From Bernardetia sp963719525 (GTDB lineage Bacteria > Bacteroidota > Bacteroidia > Cytophagales > Bernardetiaceae), in contig CAVRCG010000004.1 in the NCBI GenBank assembly GCA_963719525.1, positions 3,286,001 through 3,350,000 of the forward strand: a stretch of DNA of 64,000 bases. Direction: 5' to 3'. Shown here piece after piece: positions 54,860-63,873 of this stretch. The position numbers were made by a program, and so were the translations under genes. Each line of letters opens with the position of its first letter. The stretch's first letter is position 1. The notes beneath the pieces were generated by a model. The model worked only from the letters and a program-made list of their open reading frames with translations. It searched no databases and was not told the origin of the DNA.

Positions 54860-56224
54860 TTACCCCAATAACTGATTTGCCAAACTTTCAATATTCATTC
54901 CTCCCATTTTTCCAGAAGACATAATCAAAAGGTTATTTTCTTTCCAATTTTGAGCCACCAAAAAAGACTCTAGCTCATCAACTGTTGTAAAAACTTCTAA
55001 ATCTTGTTTGTTAAAAGCATCTTTCAAATCTTGTTTCGAAATGGCTGGTAATCCTTTCGCTTCTACATATTTAGGATTGTAATAAACGATTGCCGTGTCT
55101 GCTGATTTGGCTGTATTTGCATATTCCTGAATAAAATCTTTGTTCAAACTACTGAACGTATGCAGTTCCATGCAAGCTGTCAAACGCTGTTTTGGATATT
55201 GCTTTTTTACTGCTTTCATCGTCGCTTCTACCTTTGAAGGCGAATGAGCAAAATCTTTAAAAACGTGCATGTGTTCATTTTCTCCTACCAATTCCATACG
55301 CTTCGCAGCTCCTCTAAACGACATCATGGCATCGTAAAACTGACTTTCTCTTATTCCTAATCTTCTACAAACAATCTTTGCAGCATTCAGATTTGACATA
55401 TTATGCTCTCCAAAAACAGACACTTCCATTTGTCCTAATTCTGTTTTCAAAAATGTTTTTCCTTCCTGTACGCTTGATGGGTGAGTTGTGTAAGGCAACA
55501 AAATAGTATCAAAATGTATTTTGTCATTATCTTCTACAATTTCTTTTACTAGTTTGTCTTCTTCATTATAAATAAATGCACCTGCTTTTACTGACTGTTC
55601 GGCAAACAAACGAAATTGATTTTTATAGCCTTCAAAATTAGGATAAACATTGGCATGATCCCAAGCAATCCCACTCAAAACACCGATATGATGATGGTAA
55701 TGCAAAAATTTAGGTGTTTCATCTAATGGCGAAGTCTGGTATTCATCGCCTTCGATAATAATAATTGGAGCATCTGAAAGCTGAACAGTCGTATCAAATC
55801 CTTCTACATAAGCACCAATTAGATAATCAAAATGATAACTTTGAAGTCTTAATGTGTGCATAATCATTGCCGTAATCGTAGATTTTCCATGACTTCCTCC
55901 AATCACTACACGTTCTTTATTTTCAGAAAGCGAATAAATATATTCTGGATACGAATAAATTTTAATTCCTAATTCTTGCGCCTTCAAAAGTTCTGGATTG
56001 TCTGCCTTTGCATGCATTCCCAACACTATTTTATCCAAATCAGAAGTAATTTTTTCTGGAAACCAACCTGCATTTTGAGGAAGCAAACCATTTTCTTTCA
56101 AACGGCTTTCAGATGGGTCGTACCACGCATCGTCCGAACCTGTAACGGTATTTCCATTTTGTTTTTCTCTGATAGCGATATTGTGCATAACGCTTCCTCC
56201 GATTCCGATAAAATGTATGTTCAT
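54860..56224 (-). CDS. mpl: UDP-N-acetylmuramate:tripeptide ligase (Mpl)
   Basis: Cytosolic Mur ligase of 454 residues that recycles murein by joining L-Ala-gamma-D-Glu-meso-DAP to UDP-MurNAc. It has the N-terminal MNIHFIGIGGSVMHNIAI, P-loop GGSHGKST, the central IEGDEYQTSP and YPEYIYSLSENKERVVI, the DH-binding LSGIAWDHANVYPNF and the C-terminal FAHSPSKVEATMKAVK. The length and the SPLDETPKFLHY insert are typical of Mpl and distinguish it from MurC. The start at 56224 is supported by the conserved beginning. Confidence 0.93.
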   Translation of the reverse strand: MNIHFIGIGGSVMHNIAIREKQNGNTVTGSDDAWYDPSESRLKENGLLPQNAGWFPEKITSDLDKIVLGMHAKADNPELLKAQELGIKIYSYPEYIYSLSENKERVVIGGSHGKSTITAMIMHTLRLQSYHFDYLIGAYVEGFDTTVQLSDAPIIIIEGDEYQTSPLDETPKFLHYHHHIGVLSGIAWDHANVYPNFEGYKNQFRLFAEQSVKAGAFIYNEEDKLVKEIVEDNDKIHFDTILLPYTTHPSSVQEGKTFLKTELGQMEVSVFGEHNMSNLNAAKIVCRRLGIRESQFYDAMMSFRGAAKRMELVGENEHMHVFKDFAHSPSKVEATMKAVKKQYPKQRLTACMELHTFSSLNKDFIQEYANTAKSADTAIVYYNPKYVEAKGLPAISKQDLKDAFNKQDLEVFTTVDELESFLVAQNWKENNLLIMSSGKMGGMNIESLANQLLG

Positions 56225-56422
56225 TTTCTTATTCTAATTTTATAATAAAAAATACAAATTCAACCTAAATTAATGTAATTTTTTCTGCTGAATGATTTTG
56301 ATATAGGCAAATATACGTTATTTCGTAAAATGTTTTAGGTAGAATTATGATTTGATTGTAAAAAGTAGAGATAAAAAAATAATTTTTTCTTCCGTTTTTT
56401 AGTTGCCTTCAAAAAAAGCCTT

Positions 56423-56430
56423 TATCTTTG
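56423..56430 (+). promoter_or_regulatory. Promoter of the RlmL-like gene
   Basis: TATCTTTG is an exact TAnnTTTG box; TTG at 56403-56405 fits as -33 element with 17 bases between. It is 138 bases before the gene start, with the family-E element in the leader between them. Confidence 0.6.
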
Positions 56431-56443
56431 AATTGTACTTTAC

Positions 56444-56554
56444 ATGTCGCTCGTGGGACACGAGCAACGATAAGGAAATAAAAAAGTATTTTTCATTTTT
56501 ACTGCATTCTCTACTATCTATTATCTCCGTTGCTTGTGTCCTCACGAGCGACAT
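56444..56554. repeat. Hairpin-ended inverted-repeat element, family E, copy 2
   Basis: The left end ATGTCGCTCGTGGGAC and the right end, on the minus strand, ATGTCGCTCGTGAGGAC mirror each other. Each end also folds (GCTCGTG/CACGAGC). The 111-bp element lies between the -7 box and the ATG, so it is transcribed as part of the leader, as with the copy before mltG. Confidence 0.75.
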
Positions 56555-56568
56555 AAAAACACTCAAAA

Positions 56569-57861
56569 ATGCTCAACGAAACCTTTCAAATGACAGCCCA
56601 AACAATGTTTGGATTAGACGAAATTTTATTTCAAGAAATCAAAGATTTAGGAGCAAAAAATGTCCAACTAAACAATCGTGCTGTTACTTTTGAAGGCGAT
56701 TTGAAGATGATGTATAAAGCTAATCTATGTCTTCGAACGGCTCTGCGTGTACTTATTCCGATTGCAGAATTTAGAGTAAAAGATGAACATGAGCTTTACG
56801 ACAAAATTAAGGAAATTGAATGGGAAAAGTATTTATCTGTTGAAGAAACGTTGGCGATTAATTGTACATTAAGCACAAATATTTTTACACATTCTCGTTA
56901 TATTGAACAAAAAACGAAAGATGCCATTGTAGATAAATTTAGAGAAAAATACGACAAACGTCCGTCGGTAGATATATTAGATCCAGATTTGAGAATCCAA
57001 TTGTATATTAAGGATAATCTTTGTATGGTAATGTTAAATAGTTCTGGCGACCCACTTTATAAGCGTGGTTATAGAGATAAAACGAATATTGCACCGATGA
57101 ATGAAGTTTTGGCAGCAGGACTAATTTTGCTTTCAAAATGGGATAAAAAAAGTGATTTTGTAGATCCAATGTGTGGTTCGGCAACGCTTTCGATTGAAGC
57201 TGCACTGATGGCAGCCAATATTCCAGCAGGTTCTTTTCGTCCTCTTTTTGGTTTTGAGAAATGGTCAAATTTTGATGCTGATTTGTGGGAAGAGGTTTTT
57301 GATGAGGAAATGGAAAAAGTAAATACCGAAGCAATGCCTTATATTCTAGCAGGAGAAATTTCGAAGAATGTAGCTCGTAAAGCAGCAACAAACATCGCAG
57401 AAGCAAATCTAAAAAAACACATTATGTTGAAAGATATTTCTTTTCATGATTTGATGCCACCAGACAAAACAGAACAAGAAATAGAAAAGGAAAGAATGGA
57501 ATTAGAACAACAACAACGAGAGGAAAAGGAAAATAATGGAAAGAAAAAATCGTGGTTCAAAACACGAAAAGCAGACCGAGGAATAATTATTATAAATCCT
57601 CCGTATGGCGAACGAATGGACAAAGACGAAGATATAAATGCTTTTTATGCAGAAATTGGAGATACGCTCAAACAAAATTGGGCAGGTTATACAGCGTGGA
57701 TTATTACTTCAAATATGGATGCTGCAAAACATATCGGACTTTCGGCAAAACCAAAATTGAAAGTTTTTAATGGTTCTTTAGAATGCCGTTTTATGCGTTT
57801 TGAGATTTATGAGGGAAGTAGAAAACAAGATAAAATAGATTTTTACAAAGACAAACAGTAA
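56569..57861 (+). CDS. THUMP/UPF0020-family RNA methyltransferase (RlmL-like)
   Basis: SAM-dependent RNA methyltransferase of 430 residues. It has an N-terminal THUMP RNA-binding region (FGLDEILFQEIKDLGAKNVQLNNRAVTFEGD), a motif I-type SAM site FVDPMCGSATLSIEAALMAANIPAG and the catalytic NPPYGERMDKDEDINAFYAEIG. These fit the RlmL-N/RlmK-N family that makes m2G in 23S rRNA; some Bacteroidota members are annotated only as UPF0020. An acidic, Gln-rich insertion (DKTEQEIEKERMELEQQQREEK) is unusual. Possibly part of an operon with the next gene, 4 bases downstream. Confidence 0.9.
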   Translation: MLNETFQMTAQTMFGLDEILFQEIKDLGAKNVQLNNRAVTFEGDLKMMYKANLCLRTALRVLIPIAEFRVKDEHELYDKIKEIEWEKYLSVEETLAINCTLSTNIFTHSRYIEQKTKDAIVDKFREKYDKRPSVDILDPDLRIQLYIKDNLCMVMLNSSGDPLYKRGYRDKTNIAPMNEVLAAGLILLSKWDKKSDFVDPMCGSATLSIEAALMAANIPAGSFRPLFGFEKWSNFDADLWEEVFDEEMEKVNTEAMPYILAGEISKNVARKAATNIAEANLKKHIMLKDISFHDLMPPDKTEQEIEKERMELEQQQREEKENNGKKKSWFKTRKADRGIIIINPPYGERMDKDEDINAFYAEIGDTLKQNWAGYTAWIITSNMDAAKHIGLSAKPKLKVFNGSLECRFMRFEIYEGSRKQDKIDFYKDKQ

Positions 57862-57865
57862 ATTA

Positions 57866-58348
57866 ATGCCAATTATAAAAATTATTACATTTATTGAAAG
57901 CACTTTAGAAATCGTTTTTGATTTATCAAGAAGTATAGATTTACATAAAATTTCTACTCAAAAAACGAATGAAGAAGCCATTGCAGGCGTAACAACTGGA
58001 CTAATAAATTTGAATGAATCAGTAACATGGCGAGCAAAACATTTTGGGTTGTATCAAAAACTAACTTCAAGAATTACTACTTTTGATAGACCAAATTCTT
58101 TTACAGACGAAATGGTAAAAGGAGCTTTCAAATCGTTCAAACATCAACATCTTTTCAAAGAAACAGAAGATGGAATTGAAATGACAGATATTTTTGATTA
58201 TCAATCGCCTTTTGGAATTTTTGGAAAACTAGCTGATAGTCTTTTTTTGGAAAGTTATATGAGGAATTTGTTAGAGGAGAGAAACCAAATTATCAAAGAA
58301 TTTGCAGAAACGGATAAATGGAAATTTGTTTTGGAGGAATCTGACTAG
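57866..58348 (+). CDS. SRPBCC-like ligand-binding domain protein
   Basis: A protein of 160 residues whose pattern (start IIKIITFIESTLEIVFDLSRSIDLHKIST, then TWRAKHFGLYQKLTSRITTFDRPNSF and the late FGKLADSLFLESYMRNLLEERNQIIKEF) is that of SRPBCC/START-like lipid- or small-molecule-binding proteins, often called 'cell division inhibitor' homologues. It starts 4 bases after the methyltransferase stop, hence likely co-translated; the functional link is unknown. Its stop overlaps the convergent small gene by four bases. Confidence 0.8.
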   Translation: MPIIKIITFIESTLEIVFDLSRSIDLHKISTQKTNEEAIAGVTTGLINLNESVTWRAKHFGLYQKLTSRITTFDRPNSFTDEMVKGAFKSFKHQHLFKETEDGIEMTDIFDYQSPFGIFGKLADSLFLESYMRNLLEERNQIIKEFAETDKWKFVLEESD

Positions 58349-58512
58349 CTTTTATAGTTTTCTGTTAATTTACCTTCTTTAGTATGTACACCTATTCTTT
58401 GCAAAAATTTCTGAGCTTTTTGAGGTGTAGAAACTTCTTTTTCAATCCATTTTTTTACTTCATTAGCCAAATCTGCTTTTGAAGGTGGTGTTTTGTAATT
58501 TCTGTTTTGCAT
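58345..58512 (-). CDS. Small basic protein of 55 residues
   Basis: An intact small gene: ATG 58512, then NRNYKTPPSKADLANEVKKW, and the stop TAG at 58345-58347 overlaps the convergent SRPBCC gene's stop by a few bases. The peptide has one amphipathic helix (about 12-22) and many Lys residues. No family recognised. Its regular codon use and lack of internal stops make it more than chance, but a 55-codon frame in AT-rich DNA is not proof. Confidence 0.55.
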   Translation of the reverse strand: MQNRNYKTPPSKADLANEVKKWIEKEVSTPQKAQKFLQRIGVHTKEGKLTENYKS

Positions 58513-58602
58513 TTTATATAATGGTAAAGTTTAAAATTATTTGTCATTCTTAATTAGAACGTAATACCATAAAAATTAGTTTTTTACTTCTAGTTTATTT
58601 AC

Positions 58603-58636
58603 ACAAAAAATAAAACCCACGATTTTAATCGTGGGC
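58603..58636 (-). terminator. Rho-independent terminator of purA
   Basis: CCCACGATTTTAATCGTGGG forms a short perfect stem; on the minus strand it is followed by TTTTATTTTTT. It lies about 50 bases past the purA stop. A second hairpin closer to the stop (58656-58675, CACAGACT/AGTCTGTG) resembles a REP with a GTAT-type head. Confidence 0.8.
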
Positions 58637-58683
58637 TTATTCAATATTATTTCTCCACAGACTAAAAAGTCTGTGATACATTT

Positions 58684-60003
58684 TTAAACTACTTGCAATT
58701 CATTTCTCATCAGCGTTGCCGTTCTTTCAGGTCCAAAAGAAACAAGCGTAATTGGTGCGCCTACATTTTCTTCTATAAAATCAATATAGGTTTGTAGATT
58801 TTTAGGTAATTTATCAAACGAAGTAATTCCTTCTGCTATATCTTCCCAACCTTTAAAAGTCTTATAAATCGGTTCTATTTTTTGAGTTACAATATCGTGA
58901 GGAAGTCTGTCGCTGATTGTTCCGTCTTCTAATTTGTAATGCGTACACACTTTTATTTCGTCAAAAGGAGTAAGAACATCAGTTTTCATCATAAAAAGCT
59001 GCGTAACTCCATTTATCATAACGGCATAATTCAGAGCAGGCAAATCTAACCAACCACAACGGCGAGGTCTTCCTGTTGTCGCTCCAAACTCACTTCCAAA
59101 TTTTCGAAGTGCTTCTCCAGTTTCGTCTTCTAATTCAGTTGGAAAATGACCACTTCCTACTCGTGTGCAGTACGCTTTAAATATTCCAAAAACTTCTTTT
59201 ATTTTGCTCGGAGCCACTCCCAAACCCGTACACGCACCAGCAGCAACCGTATTTGAGCTTGTTACGAAAGGATAAGAGCCAAAATCAATATCTAAAAGTG
59301 TTCCCTGTGCGCCTTCTGCTAATACTTTTTTGTTTGCTTTAATGGCATCGTCAATAAAATATTCGCTTTCAATCATCTTGAACTGCTTCAAAAACTCAAT
59401 TGCTTCAAAGAAAGTTTGTTCAATTTGAGGAAAATCAGCAGGTAAAATATGTTCAGCAGAATGATTTTTTACTAATGACTCATCGTTTAAATCAATCAAT
59501 CTTTCCAAATGTTTTGTTTTGATAGCCTGATAACGCTCTTTGAAATTTGGATAAAGAACATCTCCCAAACGAAGACCAGAACGACCAATTTTGTCTTGAT
59601 AAGTCGGACTAATTCCTTTTAGAGTAGAACCAATTTTGTCATTTCCTTTTGCTTTTTCTTGTGCAGCATCTAAGATTCTGTGTGTAGGAAGAATAAGCTG
59701 TGCTTTTTTGGAGAAGAATAATGATTTTTTTACATCAACATTTAGTTTTTGCAAATCTTCAATTTCTCGTTTTAATATTACGGCATCTAAAACAACACCA
59801 TTTCCAACTACATTTTGAATTGTAGGACGAAAAATACCAGACGGAATTTGATGCAAAACATGTTTTAATCCATCAAAAAAAAGTGTGTGTCCAGCATTTG
59901 GACCTCCTTGAAAGCGAGCGACAACATCGTATTTGGGAGCTAAAAAATCGACAATTTTTCCTTTGCCTTCATCGCCCCATTGTAAGCCGAGTAGAATATC
60001 CAT
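58684..60003 (-). CDS. purA: Adenylosuccinate synthetase
   Basis: GTP-dependent enzyme that joins IMP and aspartate in AMP biosynthesis. The protein of 439 residues has the N-terminal MDILLGLQWGDEGKGKIVD (GDEGKGK loop), the IMP site GGPNAGHT, the central EGAQGTLLDIDFGSYPFVTSSNT and the C-terminal GRPRRCGWLDLPALNYAVMINGVT. Full length with the standard start. It ends at 58684 and is followed by a terminator; the start is 139 bases from the STAS gene end, separated by another terminator. Confidence 0.97.
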   Translation of the reverse strand: MDILLGLQWGDEGKGKIVDFLAPKYDVVARFQGGPNAGHTLFFDGLKHVLHQIPSGIFRPTIQNVVGNGVVLDAVILKREIEDLQKLNVDVKKSLFFSKKAQLILPTHRILDAAQEKAKGNDKIGSTLKGISPTYQDKIGRSGLRLGDVLYPNFKERYQAIKTKHLERLIDLNDESLVKNHSAEHILPADFPQIEQTFFEAIEFLKQFKMIESEYFIDDAIKANKKVLAEGAQGTLLDIDFGSYPFVTSSNTVAAGACTGLGVAPSKIKEVFGIFKAYCTRVGSGHFPTELEDETGEALRKFGSEFGATTGRPRRCGWLDLPALNYAVMINGVTQLFMMKTDVLTPFDEIKVCTHYKLEDGTISDRLPHDIVTQKIEPIYKTFKGWEDIAEGITSFDKLPKNLQTYIDFIEENVGAPITLVSFGPERTATLMRNELQVV

Positions 60004-60101
60004 TTTGTTTTTTTATGATTGAATGGTAGAAATTGCTCATTTGATAAGTCCAATTGCTACATTTAATTTAATAATTAAAATAGAAACAAAAAATTACATT
60101 A

Positions 60102-60139
60102 AAAAACTCTTTTACAGTAAAGCAAAAGAGTTCTTTTTT
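60102..60139 (-). terminator. Rho-independent terminator of the STAS gene
   Basis: AAAAAACTCTTTTACAG and GCAAAAGAGTTCTTTTTT form an imperfect 12-bp stem flanked by A/T runs; on the minus strand it ends in six Ts. It begins 4 bases after the stop of the STAS gene. Confidence 0.85.
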
Positions 60140-60142
60140 TGA

Positions 60143-60481
60143 TTAATCAAATAATTTGATAGCTTCTTCTTCTGTTTGTGCAACCGAAAAAATATTATTC
60201 AGTTTTGTAATAACAAGTAGTTTTTTGGCTTGATCAGATGGTTTGAGAAGCACCAAATCTCCACCTGCATTTCTGAAACGAGTAAGCAAACGAATCAGAA
60301 AGCTAAGACCTGTACTGTTCATATAACCTACTTTGGCAATATCAATAACACAAGAAGTGATTTTTGCTTCAATTTGGTCTTTGACAACTTCTAGTACTTC
60401 TTTTTCTTTGTTTGCGCCTAACAAATCGCCATCTAATTCTAATAAAAGAATATTTCCTTTAAGCTCGTGTTTAAAATCCAT
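60143..60481 (-). CDS. STAS-domain anti-sigma factor antagonist-like protein
   Basis: A cytosolic protein of 112 residues with the STAS fold of SpoIIAA-like anti-anti-sigma factors. It has the strand LLLELDGDLLG, then SCVIDIAKVGYMNSTGLSFLIRLLTRFRNAGGDLVLLKP, where the Ser of MNSTGL is the phosphorylation position. No partner kinase or sigma gene lies next to it, so it probably works in trans or in an envelope stress network. It could instead be an adaptor of other signalling proteins. Confidence 0.88.
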   Translation of the reverse strand: MDFKHELKGNILLLELDGDLLGANKEKEVLEVVKDQIEAKITSCVIDIAKVGYMNSTGLSFLIRLLTRFRNAGGDLVLLKPSDQAKKLLVITKLNNIFSVAQTEEEAIKLFD

Positions 60482-60604
60482 TTTTTATAATTGTTGATTA
60501 GTAATTTAATTATAATGATAAATTGCAAATAATTCGAATAAGAGTAATGAATAAATCAACTAATCAAACTTGCATTTGTTAATTAATAATTTAGTTTCTA
60601 GTAT

Positions 60605-60752
60605 CAATATGAATAACATTTTGCAAATTCCGTATATGAACCTGTTTTTTTTTGCAAAATAATAACTTGCTTTTTCCATAAAATAGAGTTTGCAAACCCT
60701 ATTTTATGGAAAAAAGACGACTGCACAGAACAAAATAATGTTACTCATAATG
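60605..60752. mobile_element. MITE family A, copy 2 (148 bp, 6-bp TSD)
   Basis: The ends CAATATGAATAACATT and AATGTTACTCATAATG correspond to those at 4114-4284, with inverse orientation and a few changes. The flanks are the perfect 6-bp repeat TAGTAT (60599-60604 and 60753-60758). The centre is the same palindrome as in copy 1 with one mismatch. It lies just after the fur stop, inside the gap between fur and the STAS gene. Confidence 0.9.
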
Positions 60753-60757
60753 TAGTA

Positions 60758-61285
60758 TCAATCATTTGCACTCATTTTTTTCTCTTCTTTATCTTTGTGA
60801 TTTTTTTGTTGCTTTTGGTCGTTTTCATACTGTACTTTAGCTTGACAATCTGCACAAACACCATACAAATTCAAGGAATGGTGCATTACTTTAAAATTCA
60901 AAAGTTCGCCTACCATAGTTTGAATGTTATGAATACGAGGATCACAAAATTCAATTACCTTATGACAATCTGTACAAATTAGATGGTCGTGCTGACGGTA
61001 GCCATAACATTTTTCGTACTGCGCCATATTTTTTCCAAACTGGTGCTTACTTACCAAATCACAATCGACGAGCAAATCTAAGGTATTATAAACTGTCGCA
61101 CGGCTGACTCTATAATTCTTATTTTTCATACTAATATAGAGCGATTCTACATCAAAATGTCCTCCTCGTGTATAAATTTCTTCTAAAATGGCAAAACGTT
61201 CAGGCGTTTTACGTAGAGATTTATTTTCTAAGTAAGCTGTAAATATTTTCTTTACTTCGCTATAAATTTCTTCGTTTAATGGCAT
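60758..61285 (-). CDS. Fur-family transcriptional regulator
   Basis: Ferric uptake repressor-type regulator of 175 residues. The DNA-binding N-terminus has SLRKTPERFAILEEIYTRGGHFDVESLYISM and YRVSRATVYNTLDLLVDCDLV. The dimerisation part includes DHLICTDCHKVIEFCD and LYGVCADCQA, two C-x2-C pairs fitting a structural zinc site, and the metal-binding His segment (YRQHDHLI). The C-terminal basic tail (QKQQKNHKDKEEKK) is unusual. It may act as Fur, Zur or PerR; the sensed metal is not clear from sequence. The MITE A right target repeat lies at its stop. Confidence 0.93.
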   Translation of the reverse strand: MPLNEEIYSEVKKIFTAYLENKSLRKTPERFAILEEIYTRGGHFDVESLYISMKNKNYRVSRATVYNTLDLLVDCDLVSKHQFGKNMAQYEKCYGYRQHDHLICTDCHKVIEFCDPRIHNIQTMVGELLNFKVMHHSLNLYGVCADCQAKVQYENDQKQQKNHKDKEEKKMSAND

Positions 61286-61558
61286 AATGTATAATTGTCT
61301 TAATGATTAATTGTAAAAGTTAGTCTATTTTAGTTTATTATACTATCAAAATATACTTTTAATGTTCCTTTAATTCGCCATTGCTCTATCTTTAGCTTAT
61401 TGTGAACTTACTTTGCTATTTATTTTATACAAATATAAAAAAAATAAGGCAAAATTTGGTGTAGAAAGTTTGTAAAATCAATTTAGCACAAAGTTTATAA
61501 ACAAGCTATGGATTTTTTGGTTTTTAAGATAATTCAAAATTCATTAAAAAAATTAGCT

Positions 61559-62050
61559 ATGAAAAAGTTTGATTATTCACTCAATTATAAAGAATTAGAT
61601 TTACGCAAAAATCCAGAAATCTATGCAGTCGGAAAAGGAGAACAAGGTGTTTTGCTTGTTGAACCTTATAAATCCGAAATTTTACCTCATTGGAGATTCA
61701 AAAATCCAGAAATAGCGACAGAATCTTCTGAAAAAATTTACGAGTTATTTTTAGAATATCTAAAGAAAAAGGATTTCGTAGGTGCAGACATGGCACGCAA
61801 GTTTTTACAAATGGGTTACACTCGCTCACGAAGATATGCAAATTACAAAGGAGGTAAAAAATACAAAGGCGCAGTTCCAGACGACAAAAAAGGACAAAGT
61901 GGTTCGCACGGAAGACCACAATTAGACCGACAAGAAGAAGACCCAATCAAAGCAGAATCAGCACGAATATTTAAAGTAAAATGGTTTTTGGCAAAGGATA
62001 ATGAGGAGTATTTGAAGCAAAAGGAAGAGTTTCAAGAAAAATATCCTTAA
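61559..62050 (+). CDS. DUF4385-family protein
   Basis: A cytosolic basic protein of 163 residues starting at ATG 61559, chosen over 61508 because KKFDYSLNYKELDLRKNPEIY is the conserved N-terminus. Then VGKGEQGVLLVEPYKSEILPHWRFKNPEIA, MARKFLQMGYTRSRRYANYKGGKKY and a Lys/Arg-rich region, and the late ARIFKVKWFLAKDNEEYLKQKEEF. The family has no known function; its conserved Arg/Tyr/Trp residues suggest nucleic-acid binding. It is divergent from fur, with its own promoter in the 273-bp gap. Confidence 0.8.
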   Translation: MKKFDYSLNYKELDLRKNPEIYAVGKGEQGVLLVEPYKSEILPHWRFKNPEIATESSEKIYELFLEYLKKKDFVGADMARKFLQMGYTRSRRYANYKGGKKYKGAVPDDKKGQSGSHGRPQLDRQEEDPIKAESARIFKVKWFLAKDNEEYLKQKEEFQEKYP

Positions 62051-62109
62051 ATAAATTTAGAGTTCTGAATTTAGAAGTTAGAATTCTGAAGGTAGAAGAA
62101 TATACTTAA

Positions 62110-62619
62110 TTACATATAAAGATTATCGGTTACTTCCATAACCATATAAATCAAAAACAATAATTGAAGCGACCAAAAAAATGTTCTAAACCAATTTCTT
62201 GAAACTAACTTCTTCATTATTTCCAAGTCATAACCTTTATTTTCATCACCTAATTTTCCGTGTAAAGGAACGAAAATCCAAGCTGTTAGAATCCAAAGTA
62301 GGATTGTAAAAAAAAGAGCAATAAACGAATATAAATAAAAATTACCCATCCTCATTACCATATTTTCACTTACTTGATTTGTAGTTAGAACACAATTTAT
62401 TTCATATCCTTCCCAAACCAGCCAAAAAGATAAACCTAATTCTAAAAGCATCGGCAAAATTACTACTTTTCCAGTAAGCGTAGTATGTGCAAGATGAAAC
62501 TGATGAAAATTTTGCTTTCCAACTTCTTTGAAAATAGGATAATGAACAATTTGTACAAACCAGATTAAGCCTACTAAGAAAGAAGTAACTATAATATTTG
62601 AAAAGAGAATTAAAGACAT
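62110..62619 (-). CDS. DUF1772-like four-helix membrane protein
   Basis: Inner-membrane protein of 169 residues with four helices (IIVTSFLVGLIWFVQIVHYPIF; VILPMLLELGLSFWLVW; FYLYSFIALFFTILLWILTAWIFVPLH; FFWSLQLLFLIYMVM). The beginning with VQIVHYPIFKEVG and the FHLAHTTLTG loop resembles the DUF1772/anthrone-oxygenase-like family. The conserved His in 'HYP' and 'FH' loops may bind a haem or metal in relatives, but this is speculative. It is the only gene on its transcript. Confidence 0.7.
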   Translation of the reverse strand: MSLILFSNIIVTSFLVGLIWFVQIVHYPIFKEVGKQNFHQFHLAHTTLTGKVVILPMLLELGLSFWLVWEGYEINCVLTTNQVSENMVMRMGNFYLYSFIALFFTILLWILTAWIFVPLHGKLGDENKGYDLEIMKKLVSRNWFRTFFWSLQLLFLIYMVMEVTDNLYM

Positions 62620-62752
62620 GGGAACTGGGAAGTAGAAAATGGGAAATTATTATGGAACAAAATTACTCTTTCAGTTTAAGCAACCAAAATTTATAAATTC
62701 TCATCTTAATTGTAAATTATTCCTTAAAAATTTACTTCTTAATTTTTCGTTT

Positions 62753-63127
62753 ATGAGAATTGTTAAACTATTTTCTGTCTTTTTTATTTTGTTTATTGTT
62801 TCAAATTTATGTTCTACTTCTGTTTTTGCTCAACTAGATAAAGCTGCTTGCCAAGAGATTTTGGAAAGTTTGGATGTAAAAGAATTTAGACAAATATCCA
62901 TTATTACTCATATTCTAACAACAGATTCTAGTGTACAAAAACCTGCTGTTTGTCTTGTTTCGCCTTTACTAGATTTTGTTTTTAAAGAAAGTTATGTAAT
63001 TATTGAAAATAATAGAAACAAAACTACGCTTTACCTTCCTTATAACAGAATAAAATTTATCACAACATTAGAACCTGCACGCCTTTTTTCGAATGGAAAA
63101 ACGATAGAAATTCATTTGATGGAGTAG
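62753..63127 (+). CDS. Small exported hypothetical protein
   Basis: Secreted protein of 124 residues. ATG 62753 begins a good signal peptide (VKLFSVFFILFIVSNLCSTS, then VFAQ), so an upstream frame to 62639 is not used. The mature part has one Cys pair possibility (AACQEIL, PAVCLVS) and beta-strand pattern (YVIIENNRNKTTLYLPYNRIKFITTLE). No recognised family. It sits alone between two minus-strand genes. Confidence 0.65.
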   Translation: MRIVKLFSVFFILFIVSNLCSTSVFAQLDKAACQEILESLDVKEFRQISIITHILTTDSSVQKPAVCLVSPLLDFVFKESYVIIENNRNKTTLYLPYNRIKFITTLEPARLFSNGKTIEIHLME

Positions 63128-63201
63128 GTTTTTTGCAAGAAAAAAGGATACAAAATTACTTATATCTTTTTCATAAAATAAATGAGAATAAACAATGATT
63201 T

Positions 63202-63873
63202 CTACTTTTCAAAATTTATAGTTTCTAAGATTTTATCAATTTCTTTTTCTTGTTCTTCTGTAGAATAGGAAACAACTATTGTTAATGCTGATCTATTCAT
63301 AACTATTGCATAATATTTTTGATAAATTGTATATTCAGATTGCTTTTTTGAAGCATTCATAAAATAAAAGTCTTTACTAGAGAAAGTTTTCAAAGTAAAT
63401 CCATCTTGCATAAAATCTAGTGCTGCCGAATTTGACCTACTTCTACGCACATAAGCTAAATAATCAGTTCCTCTATGTATATCAGGTGCATCTGTTACAT
63501 CTTCTACAAAAACAGCAACATTGGGATTGTATTTTTCAGAGTTTTCTAATGGGTATTTAAAGCTCTGAAGCAAATAATCCATTCCAATATCAGAGTTTTC
63601 AACAATTTCTTTTTTGCTTGGATCTTTTTTTATTGTTTCTTCTTTCATTTTGGCAATCATACTATCTAATTGATGTTGATTCAATACTAACCAATCTTTA
63701 GGAATATCTATTTCAAAACCGAGTTTTGAGTTATAATATTTTCCATTTTTTATATTAAATCCTTCTATCCTTTCAACAGGCAATTCTTTTTCTTCCATTT
63801 TTGGACTTGGTTTACAACCACAAACAAAGAATATTAATACAATAAGTAAGGCAATGTATAATTTTGAGTTCAT
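63202..63873 (-). CDS. Hypothetical lipoprotein
   Basis: Lipoprotein of 223 residues with signal peptide and lipobox (VCGC, Cys 20). The mature domain has GKYYNSKLGFEIDIPKDWLVLNQHQ, the type seen in PsbP-like or DUF1795-like 'alpha-beta sandwich' lipoproteins, and a late YYAIVMNRSALTIVVSYSTEEQEKEIDKILETI, which also fits these folds (the final helix closes the sandwich). Function unknown; such proteins occur in many Bacteroidota. Confidence 0.75.
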   Translation of the reverse strand: MNSKLYIALLIVLIFFVCGCKPSPKMEEKELPVERIEGFNIKNGKYYNSKLGFEIDIPKDWLVLNQHQLDSMIAKMKEETIKKDPSKKEIVENSDIGMDYLLQSFKYPLENSEKYNPNVAVFVEDVTDAPDIHRGTDYLAYVRRSRSNSAALDFMQDGFTLKTFSSKDFYFMNASKKQSEYTIYQKYYAIVMNRSALTIVVSYSTEEQEKEIDKILETINFEK

